Source of the DNA: Phormidium tenue FACHB-886
GTDB taxonomy: Bacteria; Cyanobacteriota; Cyanobacteriia; Elainellales; Elainellaceae
Assembly (NCBI RefSeq): GCF_014764505.1
Contig: NZ_JACXWX010000011.1
Span: 1 to 64,000 of the forward strand
DNA length: 64,000 bases
Reading direction: 5' to 3'
A program made the translations under genes and the position numbers. The notes beneath the pieces are model-generated. The model ran no database searches and had not been told where the DNA came from. It worked only from the letters and a program-made list of their open reading frames with translations. Numbering within the stretch: position 1 is the stretch's first letter; every line of letters begins with the position of its first letter. This document shows positions 53,409 through 62,238 of the stretch, piece by piece.

Positions 53409-54056
53409 GTGAATCATATTGCTCATGTCCGTACCCGCAGCGGTGACCCCTTGCGCGTTCGCTCTAGCCCAAACGGTACACCCGTTGGCTTTGTCTCAAA
53501 CGGTTCTCAAGTCTATGTTACGGGTGAGCCTGTCGTAGCGGCCGGATGGACTTGGGTTCAAATTGGCGTCAATCGCTGGGTTGCCTCTGAGTTTTTGGCG
53601 ATCGATTCGTCTGCAAATAACAAAGCCAGGGTGATTGCAACTCGGACACGGGAAACGATTGGTGGTGGCTTAAGAGTCTATCAGACTGAACTAATTGACC
53701 CTACAGGCGTAACGCTCAAAAAAGTACGCGGTATCTCTGGGCGGGTAGGTAAGCAAACGCCCTCTGATGTTGCTGGTTCGGCAACCCCTCTTCCCTTCGG
53801 AGTTTACACCTTCGATCGCCCAGGCAGCGTGGAAGATGTACCCGGAGAATTTGGCAATGCTTGGTCTGCCATCACTCCCAGGTTCAAAACGGAGCGATCG
53901 GCGTTAGGGATTCACTATGATCCTTCTGTGTTTAAGCAAAATGCCAACACTGGTACAGCAGGCTGCTTTGCAACGCCAACGCTGGAAGAACGAAATACGA
54001 TGACTGCGTTTATCCAAACTCATAAACCTACTCACTTCATTGTCCGTGAAGGGTAA
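53409..54056 (+). CDS. SH3b plus LD-transpeptidase-like protein
   Basis: This 215-residue protein starts with GTG, with AGGAG seven bases upstream. Residues 5-65 form a bacterial SH3-type domain (LRVRSSPNGTPVGFV, then WTWVQIG). The C-terminal part has LGIHYDP and, after a spacer, NTGTAGCFATP. This resembles the His and Ser/Gly-Cys motifs of YkuD LD-transpeptidases in diverged form. There is no signal peptide, so export is unclear. A wall-linked or peptidoglycan-binding role is likely but not proved. It is convergent with the 54202-54954 gene, with a strong hairpin between them. Confidence 0.6.
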   Translation: MNHIAHVRTRSGDPLRVRSSPNGTPVGFVSNGSQVYVTGEPVVAAGWTWVQIGVNRWVASEFLAIDSSANNKARVIATRTRETIGGGLRVYQTELIDPTGVTLKKVRGISGRVGKQTPSDVAGSATPLPFGVYTFDRPGSVEDVPGEFGNAWSAITPRFKTERSALGIHYDPSVFKQNANTGTAGCFATPTLEERNTMTAFIQTHKPTHFIVREG

Positions 54057-54117
54057 CTTCATCTCAAGTTCAGCCACGCAGACCGCACTCCCATCCTACT
54101 CTGCTTCTAGAATCCGC

Positions 54118-54160
54118 GCTAATGTGGGGTGGACTCTGGAGCAGTCCACCCCACATTAGC
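54118..54160. terminator. Bidirectional terminator-type hairpin
   Basis: A perfect 18-bp inverted repeat (54118-54135 with 54143-54160) encloses a 7-base loop. It lies between two convergent genes, just where a shared terminator is expected. No T-run follows, which is common in cyanobacteria. Confidence 0.6.
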
Positions 54161-54201
54161 AGTGGGATTCAAATGCACTCTTAATTAAGAATTCATCTTG
54201 G

Positions 54202-54954
54202 CTATTTTGCTTTAGCCCCAAAGCCCTTAGTCTTCTTCGACGTCTTCTTCGGCGCTGATTTTGATTTAGCGGCTTTAGAGGAAGCGACTTTGGACATTGC
54301 GTTAGCTTTTACAGTGGGCTTAGTGGGCAATTCTACAGCAGGCGATCGCTCCTCAACGGGTGGCGGCTGAATTATAGGTTGCGTTGCTTCCAATTGCACC
54401 GTTGTTTGAGAGATTGCGTCTTGAAAAATCGCGTCAGGCTCAGCAGGCTTGACCTCACTTACAGACTCAGTTTCAGTTACAGACTCGGTTATAAATTCAG
54501 TTTCAGTTTCAGCTTGGATAGTAGGTGCTGTCCCACTCACTTCTTCAATCGGCTGCACCCATTCTTCAAAGACAGCCTGTTCCACAGGAGCCACTTTCGG
54601 CGGAGTTACCTCTGGCAGCACCGGAACAAAAGCTCGATTGTGGTTGTCCTCCAAGCGGCTAATGCGATCGCCAATATTCTCCTGAATCAGCGGAATCACC
54701 GGCAGAACTGTTGGCTGTGAAACAGCAGATTTTACCAGTGCGGCAACATGCTCCGATGGATCCAGCACAGGGTCGATCGCTGCCTCCTGAGACAACGAGA
54801 GCGATTGACTCCAGCCGCAAGCCTGAGCAGGAGCATGAACAATCGGTTCTGGTCGTCCAGTTTGCTTTTGCAGCCGGTTTGCCTGTGCTAGCGGCGGCAC
54901 AAAGCGAATCGATCGTGCCATCTTCCGATAGGGTTCTAAGGGATCAATCACCAT
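54202..54954 (-). CDS. Hypothetical protein with basic histone-like tail
   Basis: This is a protein of about 250 residues. A TTG start four codons earlier is possible, but GGAGGAGGG directly precedes the ATG at 54954 (MVIDPLEPYRKM), which is preferred. The middle is low-complexity and acidic, rich in Glu, Thr, Val and Pro. The last 40 residues are Lys/Ala/Ser-rich (KAAKSKSAPKKTSKKTKG), like histone H1-type DNA-binding tails. No enzyme motif is seen. A nucleoid or nucleic-acid-binding role is possible from composition only. Confidence 0.6.
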   Translation of the reverse strand: MVIDPLEPYRKMARSIRFVPPLAQANRLQKQTGRPEPIVHAPAQACGWSQSLSLSQEAAIDPVLDPSEHVAALVKSAVSQPTVLPVIPLIQENIGDRISRLEDNHNRAFVPVLPEVTPPKVAPVEQAVFEEWVQPIEEVSGTAPTIQAETETEFITESVTETESVSEVKPAEPDAIFQDAISQTTVQLEATQPIIQPPPVEERSPAVELPTKPTVKANAMSKVASSKAAKSKSAPKKTSKKTKGFGAKAK

Positions 54955-55275
54955 ACCCTCCTCCAAGTTGTAATACTGGGAAGGCGTAACTATAGCAAAC
55001 GAATCTTTTCTGCTGGGACAAACACAAAGGGTTATTCAGTATTCTTCACTAGACTTAATGTAAATGTGTAGCGAGCACGAGGCTGACGCTGCCAAATTCA
55101 TAGCAATTCTCAATTGCGTCAGGTAGTGTTTTTTGTTGGGTGCCACACTCTGCCTAGCACCCAACAAAAAACTGCCCTTCATCTAAGCGCGAAGAGCTAT
55201 ATTTCTCGATTCAGTATTATCTTGACTTTAGCTAGCTTGAGCTGCTTACTTTACTAATTGCTATTTTGACCTACC
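54955..55275. other. Intergenic region with hairpin
   Basis: This 321-bp divergent gap holds a 15-bp perfect hairpin (55129-55143 with 55157-55171). No gene is seen. It should hold the promoters of both flanking genes, but consensus boxes are not clear. Confidence 0.6.
55129..55171. terminator. T-rich/A-rich hairpin
   Basis: The arms ttttttgttgggtgc and gcacccaacaaaaaa pair perfectly over 15 bp with a 13-base loop. The A/T tracts at the base make it look like a bidirectional intrinsic terminator. Its place between divergent genes instead suggests an interspersed palindrome or a leftover terminator. Confidence 0.5.
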
Positions 55276-55566
55276 ATGCCAGATGCCACATCCAAAGACC
55301 AACAGCATCCCCTCTGGAGTGAAGATCGCCAAATCCTTAACTCTCTGCTGCAAGGACAACCGACCGACTACAACTTGGCAGAACTCGCCCGTCTTCAAAT
55401 CCGCTATCGAGATTTTCCGGGAGCCAGAGATATTCAAGCAGACTTGAAGAAAGTTTTAGCCCAGTGGCAGCTTACTGAAGAAACGCTCTTCAGCAAAACC
55501 CGCCAGATTCACCAAATCGCACAGGTCTATCGGGGGCGCGGCACTCAGCGTGAAGACTGGAGCTAG
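55276..55566 (+). CDS. DUF3288 family protein
   Basis: This is a 96-residue cyanobacterial conserved protein. It starts MPDATSKDQQHPLW and carries the family features DYNLAELARLQIRY and PGARDIQADL, ending after IHQIAQVY. The length matches DUF3288. The role is unknown. It lies 148 bp before moeB on the same strand, an arrangement common in cyanobacteria, so they may be transcribed together. Confidence 0.85.
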   Translation: MPDATSKDQQHPLWSEDRQILNSLLQGQPTDYNLAELARLQIRYRDFPGARDIQADLKKVLAQWQLTEETLFSKTRQIHQIAQVYRGRGTQREDWS

Positions 55567-55714
55567 CAATCCTACACAAGCAAAACTAGCGTTTGTCATT
55601 ACAAATCTTAAAATCTGAAACCCAAAACCCAAAATCAGGCAGCTCACCTGCTTCAATAGAAAGGACGAGCCACAACCCCTCAAATCGCTCACCCTTCATG
55701 ACTTTAAAGTTGCT

Positions 55715-56884
55715 ATGCTCAATCCCAATCTGGATCAAATCCAGTTAACTAAAGACGATTACGAACGCTATTCCCGCCATATTATTCTGCCGGAAGTCGG
55801 GCTAGAAGGACAGAAACGCCTGAAAGCCGCTAGTGTCCTCTGTGTAGGCACAGGTGGGCTAGGCTCTCCGCTGCTGCTCTATTTAGCCGCAGCAGGGATT
55901 GGACGTATTGGGATCGTGGATTTCGATGTGGTTGATAGCTCAAACCTGCACCGCCAGATTATTCATGGCACATCGTGGGTCGGCAAGCCCAAAATTGAAT
56001 CTGCTAAAGCCCGGATCCTAGAAATCAACCCTACCTGCCAGGTTGATTTGTATGAAACTCGTCTCAGTGCTGACAATGCCTTGGCGATCGCAGAACCCTA
56101 CGATCTGGTGATCGATGGCACAGACAATTTTCCAACTCGCTATCTAGTGAACGATGTTTGTGTCTTGTTGAACAAGCCCAACGTCTACGGCTCCATCTTC
56201 CGCTTTGAGGGGCAGGCGACGGTGTTTAACTACGAAGGTGGACCCAACTACCGCGATCTGTATCCAGAACCGCCGCCACCGGGCTTAGTTCCGTCCTGCG
56301 CGGAAGGCGGCGTGCTGGGTGTCCTTTGCGGCATTATTGGCACTATCCAAGCCACCGAAGCGGTGAAAATCATTTTGGGTGCAGGGCAAACCTTGAGCGG
56401 TCGGCTATTGCTGTATAATGCTCTCGATATGAGTTTCCGTGAGCTAAAACTGCGCCCAAACCCAGTGCGCCCCGTGATCGAGAAGCTGATCGACTACGAA
56501 ATGTTCTGTGGAATTCCCCAAGCCAAAGCTGCCGAAGCGCAGCAGCAACAAGCTATGCAGGAAATAAGCGTTAAAGACCTGAAGCAACTGATCGACAGCC
56601 AAGAAGATTTTGTGCTGCTGGACGTTCGTAATCCCAACGAATACGAGATCGCCCACATCCCCGGTTCGGTTCTGGTTCCCCTGCCGGACATTGAAAACGG
56701 AGATGGCATTGCTAAGGTAAAAGAGCTGACCAACGGACACAAGCTCGTCGTTCACTGCAAGATGGGCGGACGATCGGCAAAGGCGATCGGCATCCTCAAA
56801 GAAGCTGGAATTGAAGGAATCAATGTGGCAGGTGGCATTAATGCTTGGAGCCAAGAGGTCGATCCTTCAGTGCCGCAATACTAG
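55715..56884 (+). CDS. moeB: MoeB-type adenylyltransferase with rhodanese domain
   Basis: This 389-residue protein fuses an E1-like adenylating domain (residues 1-270: nucleotide-binding GTGGLGSPLLLYLA, then GIVDFDVVD, DGTDNFPTR and SCAEGGVLG) to a C-terminal rhodanese (about 280-389). The rhodanese active-site loop is HCKMGGRSAKA. It adenylates the C-terminal glycine of a small sulfur-carrier protein (MoaD/ThiS type) and can pass sulfur through the rhodanese cysteine. This serves molybdopterin or related sulfur pathways in the cytoplasm. The N-terminal ERYSRHIILPEVG is standard for the family. Confidence 0.9.
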   Translation: MLNPNLDQIQLTKDDYERYSRHIILPEVGLEGQKRLKAASVLCVGTGGLGSPLLLYLAAAGIGRIGIVDFDVVDSSNLHRQIIHGTSWVGKPKIESAKARILEINPTCQVDLYETRLSADNALAIAEPYDLVIDGTDNFPTRYLVNDVCVLLNKPNVYGSIFRFEGQATVFNYEGGPNYRDLYPEPPPPGLVPSCAEGGVLGVLCGIIGTIQATEAVKIILGAGQTLSGRLLLYNALDMSFRELKLRPNPVRPVIEKLIDYEMFCGIPQAKAAEAQQQQAMQEISVKDLKQLIDSQEDFVLLDVRNPNEYEIAHIPGSVLVPLPDIENGDGIAKVKELTNGHKLVVHCKMGGRSAKAIGILKEAGIEGINVAGGINAWSQEVDPSVPQY

Positions 56885-56947
56885 TCTCATAAGGTTCATT
56901 TCCAGCACAAAGTCCTGTAAATGAGCCCATGAAAGCTGCTGCAACAG

Positions 56948-56991
56948 AGCTGTAAGGGGGTGATTCCTTAGTGAATTGCCCCCTTACAGCT
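56948..56991 (+). terminator. Terminator hairpin after moeB
   Basis: agctgtaagggggtgatt (56948-56965) pairs with aattgcccccttacagct (56974-56991), 16 of 18 pairs being Watson-Crick, followed by ttaaag. It lies about 65 bp after the moeB stop. Confidence 0.6.
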
Positions 56992-57028
56992 TTAAAGCAG
57001 GACGCCCGTCAGTCTTCTCTTTGCGCGA

Positions 57029-57135
57029 ATATAGCGCTACGCGCTTATGTTAAGACACTGTTTTTATGTAAAAGTCCCGCTTCGCGGGACTTTTACATAA
57101 AAACAATTTTGATTTAGGCACGTAGTGCCATAAAT
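57029..57135. repeat. Composite palindromic element, copy 2 (well preserved)
   Basis: The centre is a perfect 20-bp inverted repeat (57061-57080 with 57084-57103) closed by a TTC loop. The left flank has the palindrome-like tagcgctacgcgctta. The right flank has GGCACGTAGTGCC. The same three-part order, more decayed, lies at 49083-49177. The length and symmetry suggest a mobile miniature element or a structured RNA. Confidence 0.7.
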
Positions 57136-57582
57136 ATGGTGCAGATGTGGAAATCGTGTTCGCTACGGCGCACAGGTAGCAACGCTCTCGCTTTCTGGTA
57201 GGATGTCAGATCTGACAAAGTGCAACCGCAGCATGTTGTGTAGCGTTGACGGGTGCGGCATGAATACAGGTGCAGCTCATTCGCTTGAAGTTTGGTTGAA
57301 GCAGCGGTAGGAATGGAATCGATCGCGGTAGTTCTTAATGTGAATTGCTTTTGGAGAGCACGACTAGCAGCGTGGCATGCTGCACCACACTTCACACACT
57401 ACTTTCACGAAATAGATCCTTGTCTTGCAGGAGACTTTCTGTAAAACCCTAGAGGGGGTGTTGCCCCCGGACAGCGATTTCGGACTCTTGGGTTTAATGA
57501 AGCGACTGATCAGGAACATTCATCCCTGCTGCCCTTTCTAATTTGTGAGTCCTGTCGAAGACAGCGAGGAGAAACCCCGACC

Positions 57583-59148
57583 GTGAGATTTCACTGGCTA
57601 CTGCCCAGCCTAGTAGGCGCTTTTGGACTGCTGCTGTCTGTATCTCCTGCCTCGGCGGGAGAGCTGCGATCTTGGCAGTTTACCGACAATGAACTAACGC
57701 TGACTACTGATGACGGCACACAGCCCCGCGTGGAGCTAGTGTCTAATCCAACGCGGCTAGTGATCGATCTACCCGGAACCACCCTGGGTCGATCGCGGAT
57801 CAATCAATCGGTGGGTGGGGCGATCCGCGAGATTCGAGTGGCGCAGTTCAATGCTCAAACTACGCGCTTTGTGATTGAACTCAGCAGCGGCTACACAATC
57901 GACCCCGACGAAGTGGAGGTGCGCGGCAGTTCAGCAGAACAATGGACGGTGCAGCTTCCAGAGCCAGAACGATCCACAGAAGCCTTAAGCCTATCAGATC
58001 CGCTGCCCATTCCCGTGACGGCACTGCCGCCAACAGGAACTTTAACACCGTCTACACCTGCCGCACAGCCGTCCCTTGCCCAAGCAATCGAGGCAGACAC
58101 TCAGCTTGAAGAAGTGCGGGTGACGCAAGACGGCTTTTTCTTCCGCACCAGCGGTGATAAACCAGATATAGAGCAGGAATACAGCAACGATCGTCGTCAG
58201 CTTGTGATCGAGCTAGAAGATACCGCCATTTCGCCCCGCTTGACCCAGCGAGATTTGCCTGTCGATCGTTACCGGGTCAGCCGCATTCAGCTAGTACAGG
58301 TGGCAGACGAAGACCCACCCCTAGTGAGAATTACCCTTGAGATTGCAGAAGACAGCCCCGAATGGCGAGCCACAGCAGTTAGCTTGGGCGGCGTGGTGTT
58401 GGTTCGGGTGGGTGGGCTTGCTGCCGGTGCAGCTGGCGAGCGCACGTCACAATCCCTGACTCCTCGCCCCGCGCCAACACCCTCCCCTAACACCCCTAAC
58501 ACTTCACAGATTTCCAGGACTCCACAGCCCAGCATCGAGCGACCCAGCCCGGCGCCGATCGTCCCCAGCGGCTCAGTTGAACTTCCCAACGTAGCGGATC
58601 GCCGAGTCCGCATTGCTATCGATCCGGGGCATGGAGGGCGCGATCCGGGTGCCGTTGGCATCGACGGGCTGCAAGAGAAGGGCATTGTTCTCGATATCGC
58701 CCTAAAAGTGACGCAGCTTCTAGAAGAGCAAGGCGCACAGGTAATCTTGACTCGCCAAGACGATCGCGAAATTGACTTAGAGCCGCGAGTCCAGGATGCT
58801 AATCAGGGCAGGGCAAATGTCTTTGTTAGCATTCACGCCAATGCGATCGACCTCTCCCGCCCAGATATTAACGGCGTTGAAACTTACTATTATTCCTCCA
58901 GCGAAGGGGCAGCACTGGCGCAAGCCATTCAATCCAGCGTCGCTCAGTCCACCGGGATGCGAAACATTGGGGTGAAGCAAGCTCGGTTTTTTGTTTTACG
59001 CCGCACTTTAATGCCCGCCGTTCTCGTAGAAGTCGGTTTTGTGACCGGGCGAGATGATGCTCCGCGTTTGGCTGATCCAGATTTTCGGACGTTGATGGCA
59101 GAAGCGATCGCCCGTGGCATCTTAGAATATGTGCAACGAACCTTGTGA
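57583..59148 (+). CDS. amiC: N-acetylmuramoyl-L-alanine amidase with AMIN domain
   Basis: This exported zinc amidase cuts the bond between muramic acid and the stem peptide to separate daughter cells. The 521-residue protein has a signal peptide (about 1-25, GAFGLLLSVSPASA), AMIN domains (about 28-130 and 170-275), a Pro/Ser-rich linker and the Amidase_3 domain (about 340-520). Zinc and catalytic residues are His in IDPGHGGRDPG, Glu in LQEKGI, His in VSIHANA and Glu in LVEVGFVTG. The GTG start has GAGGAG about 12 bases upstream. A phosphatase gene follows after 3 bp. Confidence 0.88.
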   Translation: MRFHWLLPSLVGAFGLLLSVSPASAGELRSWQFTDNELTLTTDDGTQPRVELVSNPTRLVIDLPGTTLGRSRINQSVGGAIREIRVAQFNAQTTRFVIELSSGYTIDPDEVEVRGSSAEQWTVQLPEPERSTEALSLSDPLPIPVTALPPTGTLTPSTPAAQPSLAQAIEADTQLEEVRVTQDGFFFRTSGDKPDIEQEYSNDRRQLVIELEDTAISPRLTQRDLPVDRYRVSRIQLVQVADEDPPLVRITLEIAEDSPEWRATAVSLGGVVLVRVGGLAAGAAGERTSQSLTPRPAPTPSPNTPNTSQISRTPQPSIERPSPAPIVPSGSVELPNVADRRVRIAIDPGHGGRDPGAVGIDGLQEKGIVLDIALKVTQLLEEQGAQVILTRQDDREIDLEPRVQDANQGRANVFVSIHANAIDLSRPDINGVETYYYSSSEGAALAQAIQSSVAQSTGMRNIGVKQARFFVLRRTLMPAVLVEVGFVTGRDDAPRLADPDFRTLMAEAIARGILEYVQRTL

Positions 59149-59151
59149 CCC

Positions 59152-60048
59152 TTGCCCATGCGCTTCTCTGCTGAACAACTCCAAGCCATCCAAACGCTCA
59201 TCCGGCAGTGCGGGCAGCAGGCGCGGGCATCTGGCTCCTTCCAGGTGTATGAGAAAGGATGGCAGGACTATGTAACGGATGTCGATCGCGCCCTAGATGC
59301 CCAGCTCACCGCAGGATTTTCTCGTTTGTTTCCTAAGGACGGCGTAATTACAGAAGAAAATCCGCAGTCGTGGCAGGTGCTCTACGAGGGACGCGATCGC
59401 CTCTGGCTGATCGACCCGCTAGATGGCACAGACGACTTCATCCAGGGCAAGCCTGACTACGCAGTAATGGTGGGGCTGCTGCAGGCAGAACAACCGGTTG
59501 CTGGCTGGGTCTATGCGCCAGCTGCCGACCGACTCTACTTTGGAGGCGAGGGAATAGCGCTGGCGAGTGGCGCTGGGGGAGGTGCTGAGGGCAACTTGTT
59601 TCAGCAATGCGGCGACCAAGCGCCCGTGCCGCTAGTGCCCACGCCGCCGCCCGATTCGCCCGACGAGTGCCTGATCCTGCTGGGTGAAAAAGACCAGAAG
59701 CGGTTTGGGCCGGCGATCGCTGCTCAGATTCCCTGTGCCCGATTTGATACGATTGGCAGCTTTGGCTTAAAAGTGCTGCAGGTGATTTGCGGTCAGGCAG
59801 GGCTGTATCTCTATCTCAATCAGCGCGTCAAACTCTGGGACACGACTGCTCCCTTAGCGATGGCGAAGGCAGCAGGGTTAGTCTGCTGCGATCTAACCGG
59901 AAAACCAATCCGCTTTACGGCAGAGGCGCTGCGCGATAACTTAGCCCATCGGCAACCGATCTTGATCGGCTGGGCGAAGTATGTGGAGACGTTGCGATCG
60001 CCCCTCCAGCAGGCAGTAGCTACAATTTCACAGCAGCTTGCGGATTGA
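59152..60048 (+). CDS. Inositol monophosphatase-family phosphatase (CysQ-like)
   Basis: This 298-residue Mg-dependent phosphatase has the two family signatures: EEN within DGVITEENP (about residue 66) and the metal-binding DPLDGTDDF (about 88-96), followed by the late WDTTAPLAMAKAAG. Members act on inositol phosphates, fructose-1,6-bisphosphate or the nucleotide PAP (CysQ); the sequence alone does not decide, though CysQ-like annotation is common for this type. It starts 3 bp after the amidase stop and is probably co-transcribed. Confidence 0.82.
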   Translation: MPMRFSAEQLQAIQTLIRQCGQQARASGSFQVYEKGWQDYVTDVDRALDAQLTAGFSRLFPKDGVITEENPQSWQVLYEGRDRLWLIDPLDGTDDFIQGKPDYAVMVGLLQAEQPVAGWVYAPAADRLYFGGEGIALASGAGGGAEGNLFQQCGDQAPVPLVPTPPPDSPDECLILLGEKDQKRFGPAIAAQIPCARFDTIGSFGLKVLQVICGQAGLYLYLNQRVKLWDTTAPLAMAKAAGLVCCDLTGKPIRFTAEALRDNLAHRQPILIGWAKYVETLRSPLQQAVATISQQLAD

Positions 60049-60389
60049 TCGAGCGCTGCTCTAGCCTAGTGTTGAGCCAGCTAAGTACGGCACTACAAAT
60101 GAATCGAAAGGCTGACGCAGAATTAGCAATATTTTTTTACGCTGAAGACATCTGGTGACAGTTCTTGTCCCACTGCTTGGACAATCCAACTGAAAATTTA
60201 TCTTGGATTTCGCTTAGTTGATTTGCGAAAAGTGCGATCAGGGTGTTGTATCCAAGATTGGACGGGCAGACTTTGGAAACCTTCCAAAGGTTCCGGTAAA
60301 ACAAGGTGCTTAATACCTCCAGAGGAGATTGGGCGATCGTTGCGCATTGCCAATCCGCTCTGAGATTTTAGCGACCCACAGGAGGATAT
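60049..60389. other. Intergenic region before the pentapeptide gene
   Basis: This 341-bp region has no gene. It contains a short imperfect inverted repeat (ggaaacctt / aaggttcc near 60276-60296) and ends in the strong ribosome-binding site AGGAGG, five bases before the pentapeptide gene's ATG. No clear promoter boxes are seen. Confidence 0.6.
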
Positions 60390-60833
60390 ATGAAGACCCA
60401 ATTTTTAGCTTCTTTAGCGGCTTCGCTGACGTTAGCGCCTGCACTGCTGCTGGCAGCTCCCGTCAAAGCTGAAAACTCTCAGCAGGTACAGCAGCTCATG
60501 GAAACTCGCGCCTGCTATGGCTGCGATCTTTCTGGTGCAGATTTGAGCCAAGCTCACCTGATTGGAGCCGATTTGCGAAATGCCGATCTGCGAGAAGCTA
60601 CCTTAATTGGAACCAATCTAGAAGGAGCAGACCTGACGGGCGCAAATTTGGAAGGGGCTGATTTAACCGATGCATTTTTGACGAACGCCAGTCTCAACGA
60701 AGCAAATCTCACTTCTGTTAACTTGACTCGCGCTCGTATCTATCATGCGGATGTTGCAGATGCGATCCTGCAGGATATCAATTTGACCGAGGCCCAAGTT
60801 CAAGGAACTCCCATTAGCATTGGTGGAGATTAA
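60390..60833 (+). CDS. Exported pentapeptide-repeat protein
   Basis: This 147-residue protein has a signal peptide (about 1-27, LAASLTLAPALLLAAPVKA). Two closely spaced cysteines follow in RACYGCDLSG, and then A(D/N)Lxx pentapeptide repeats run to about residue 137 and should form a right-handed beta-helix. Such small lumenal or periplasmic proteins are typical of cyanobacteria, and their exact tasks are mostly unknown. The start is clear: AGGAGG lies just before the ATG. Confidence 0.87.
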   Translation: MKTQFLASLAASLTLAPALLLAAPVKAENSQQVQQLMETRACYGCDLSGADLSQAHLIGADLRNADLREATLIGTNLEGADLTGANLEGADLTDAFLTNASLNEANLTSVNLTRARIYHADVADAILQDINLTEAQVQGTPISIGGD

Positions 60834-61536
60834 GTATTGTCGGCGTTCCTGATTGATGCCTGTCTAGAGTGCTTTTATCTGTAAATAGAGTGAAAAGCGT
60901 TTTTCCTGCAGGCCATCACTGTGAGAATTAAGCAGGTTCTTTAGTGACGCTCGACTCATCCAACAATTGAAGACTACAGCAATTCCAGCATTGATATCAT
61001 TCGCTATATCAGAGAGTGACGGTCTAGCCAGGAGTTCCATAGCAGAAGGAGGTGCAAGCTTTGCACCTCCTTCTGCTATGGAACATAAGTTAAGATAAAT
61101 TATCCCAGCAGGGGCGCTTATGGCTAGAATTTGACTGCTGAATTTTCTATTGAGTTCTAATCTACAGCTCGATTGAATCAGGTGCCAGCATACAGCAGCC
61201 GTGACTACTCACAACCTTACAATCTGTTGCAAACTCTGCGCTATGATTGCGATGAGTTAACAAGCATAGATTTGTTGGTAAATTTAAGCACCTTCCTAGT
61301 AAGTAGTCCGGCTCGATCACTCGCCTGACGAATAAGTAGTCTAGTAGAACACCGCAAGATTTTCTTCCAGAAGATCTCTAATTTTGCTGTGTTACTCTAC
61401 TGCTATTTAATTTGGGTAGCCGCCGAGACAATAGCCTAGTTGGAACAGCAGAGTTTAGATAATGCTGTGAAAGCAGGGTTGAAGCGCTTGATCTGAAAAA
61501 CGTTAGTTGATTTATTCATCGTTGGAGTAGCGTGCC
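60834..61536. other. 703-bp intergenic region
   Basis: No gene is seen. It holds a 24-bp perfect palindrome (61034-61084). The remainder is AT-rich and should contain the promoter of the Crp/Fnr gene. No tRNA or known RNA motif was recognised. Confidence 0.6.
61034..61084. repeat. Perfect 24-bp palindrome
   Basis: Arms 61034-61057 and 61061-61084 are exact reverse complements around a 3-base loop (gct). The inner arm contains ggaggtgcaa. There is no T-run directly after it, and it lies 200 bp past the nearest stop codon, so it is either a distant terminator or an interspersed palindromic element. Confidence 0.7.
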
Positions 61537-62238
61537 TTGATGGATCGGTATAACCCTCGTGACCCCCGTGATAGTTCACTGATCCGTTCTGCGCCCTTTT
61601 TTGAAGGCTTACCGGATACCGTTGTGGAGAAGGCAACGGCGCATGTAGTCGTGCGCAATCATCCACAGAACCAGGTCATTTTGTTAGAGAACGACTGGGG
61701 CACCTCTGTCTATTTCATCCTGGAAGGTTGGGTGAAGATTCGCACCTACAATTTGGATGGCAAGGAAATTACTCTCAACGTGCTGGGCAAAGGAGAGCTG
61801 TTTGGTGAGATGGCGCCGCTCGATGAAGTACCGCGATCGACAGATGTAATTACGCTCGTGCCTACGGTCATCGGCAACATGCCTGCTAGTGATTTTGTTC
61901 AGCTACTGCAATCGGAGCCCCAGTCTGGTCTGCGGCTAGCCCAGCTAATGGCACGCCGCCTGCGGCAGGTCAACCGTCGTTTGCGCCTACGCGAATCAGA
62001 TAGCGTGTCGCGGGTGACAGATATTCTGCTGTTTCTGGCAGACGGGCAGGGGAAATCGGGCGACAAGGGCATTGAGATCCCCAATCTGCCTCACCGCGAA
62101 CTCAGTAGCCTCAGTGGGCTTGCCCGCGAGACTGTGACGCGAGTGCTTAGCAAGCTCGAAAAGAAAGGGTTGATCCAACGCGATCGAGATGTCCTCTGTA
62201 TCCCTGATGCAGACGCACTAGAGAAGATGTTGGTCTAA
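61537..62238 (+). CDS. Crp/Fnr-family transcriptional regulator
   Basis: This 233-residue protein has a cyclic-nucleotide-binding-type beta-barrel (about 15-130, with ILEGWVKIRTYN and GELFGEMAPLDEVPRST), a dimer helix (about 130-160) and a C-terminal winged helix. The recognition helix lies in LSGLARETVTRVLSKLEKKG. The Glu and Arg of the binding-pocket motif are present in diverged form, so an effector is possible but cAMP binding is not certain. A TTG nearby could be an alternative start. Confidence 0.87.
   Translation: MMDRYNPRDPRDSSLIRSAPFFEGLPDTVVEKATAHVVVRNHPQNQVILLENDWGTSVYFILEGWVKIRTYNLDGKEITLNVLGKGELFGEMAPLDEVPRSTDVITLVPTVIGNMPASDFVQLLQSEPQSGLRLAQLMARRLRQVNRRLRLRESDSVSRVTDILLFLADGQGKSGDKGIEIPNLPHRELSSLSGLARETVTRVLSKLEKKGLIQRDRDVLCIPDADALEKMLV

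Larger units (their letters stand above)
56885..57582. other. 698-bp intergenic region
   Basis: No convincing gene is seen. It contains a terminator-like hairpin after moeB (56948-56991), the well-preserved composite palindrome (57029-57135), a small G/C hairpin (gggggtgttgccccc near 57453) and the amidase ribosome-binding site, GAGGAG. A 93-codon antisense frame here has no family match and overlaps the repeat. Confidence 0.65.

Noticed and set aside
57114-57395. A 93-codon - strand frame in the moeB-amidase gap
   Set aside because: It overlaps the palindromic element, is rich in Cys/Arg/Thr without pattern and has no family match.
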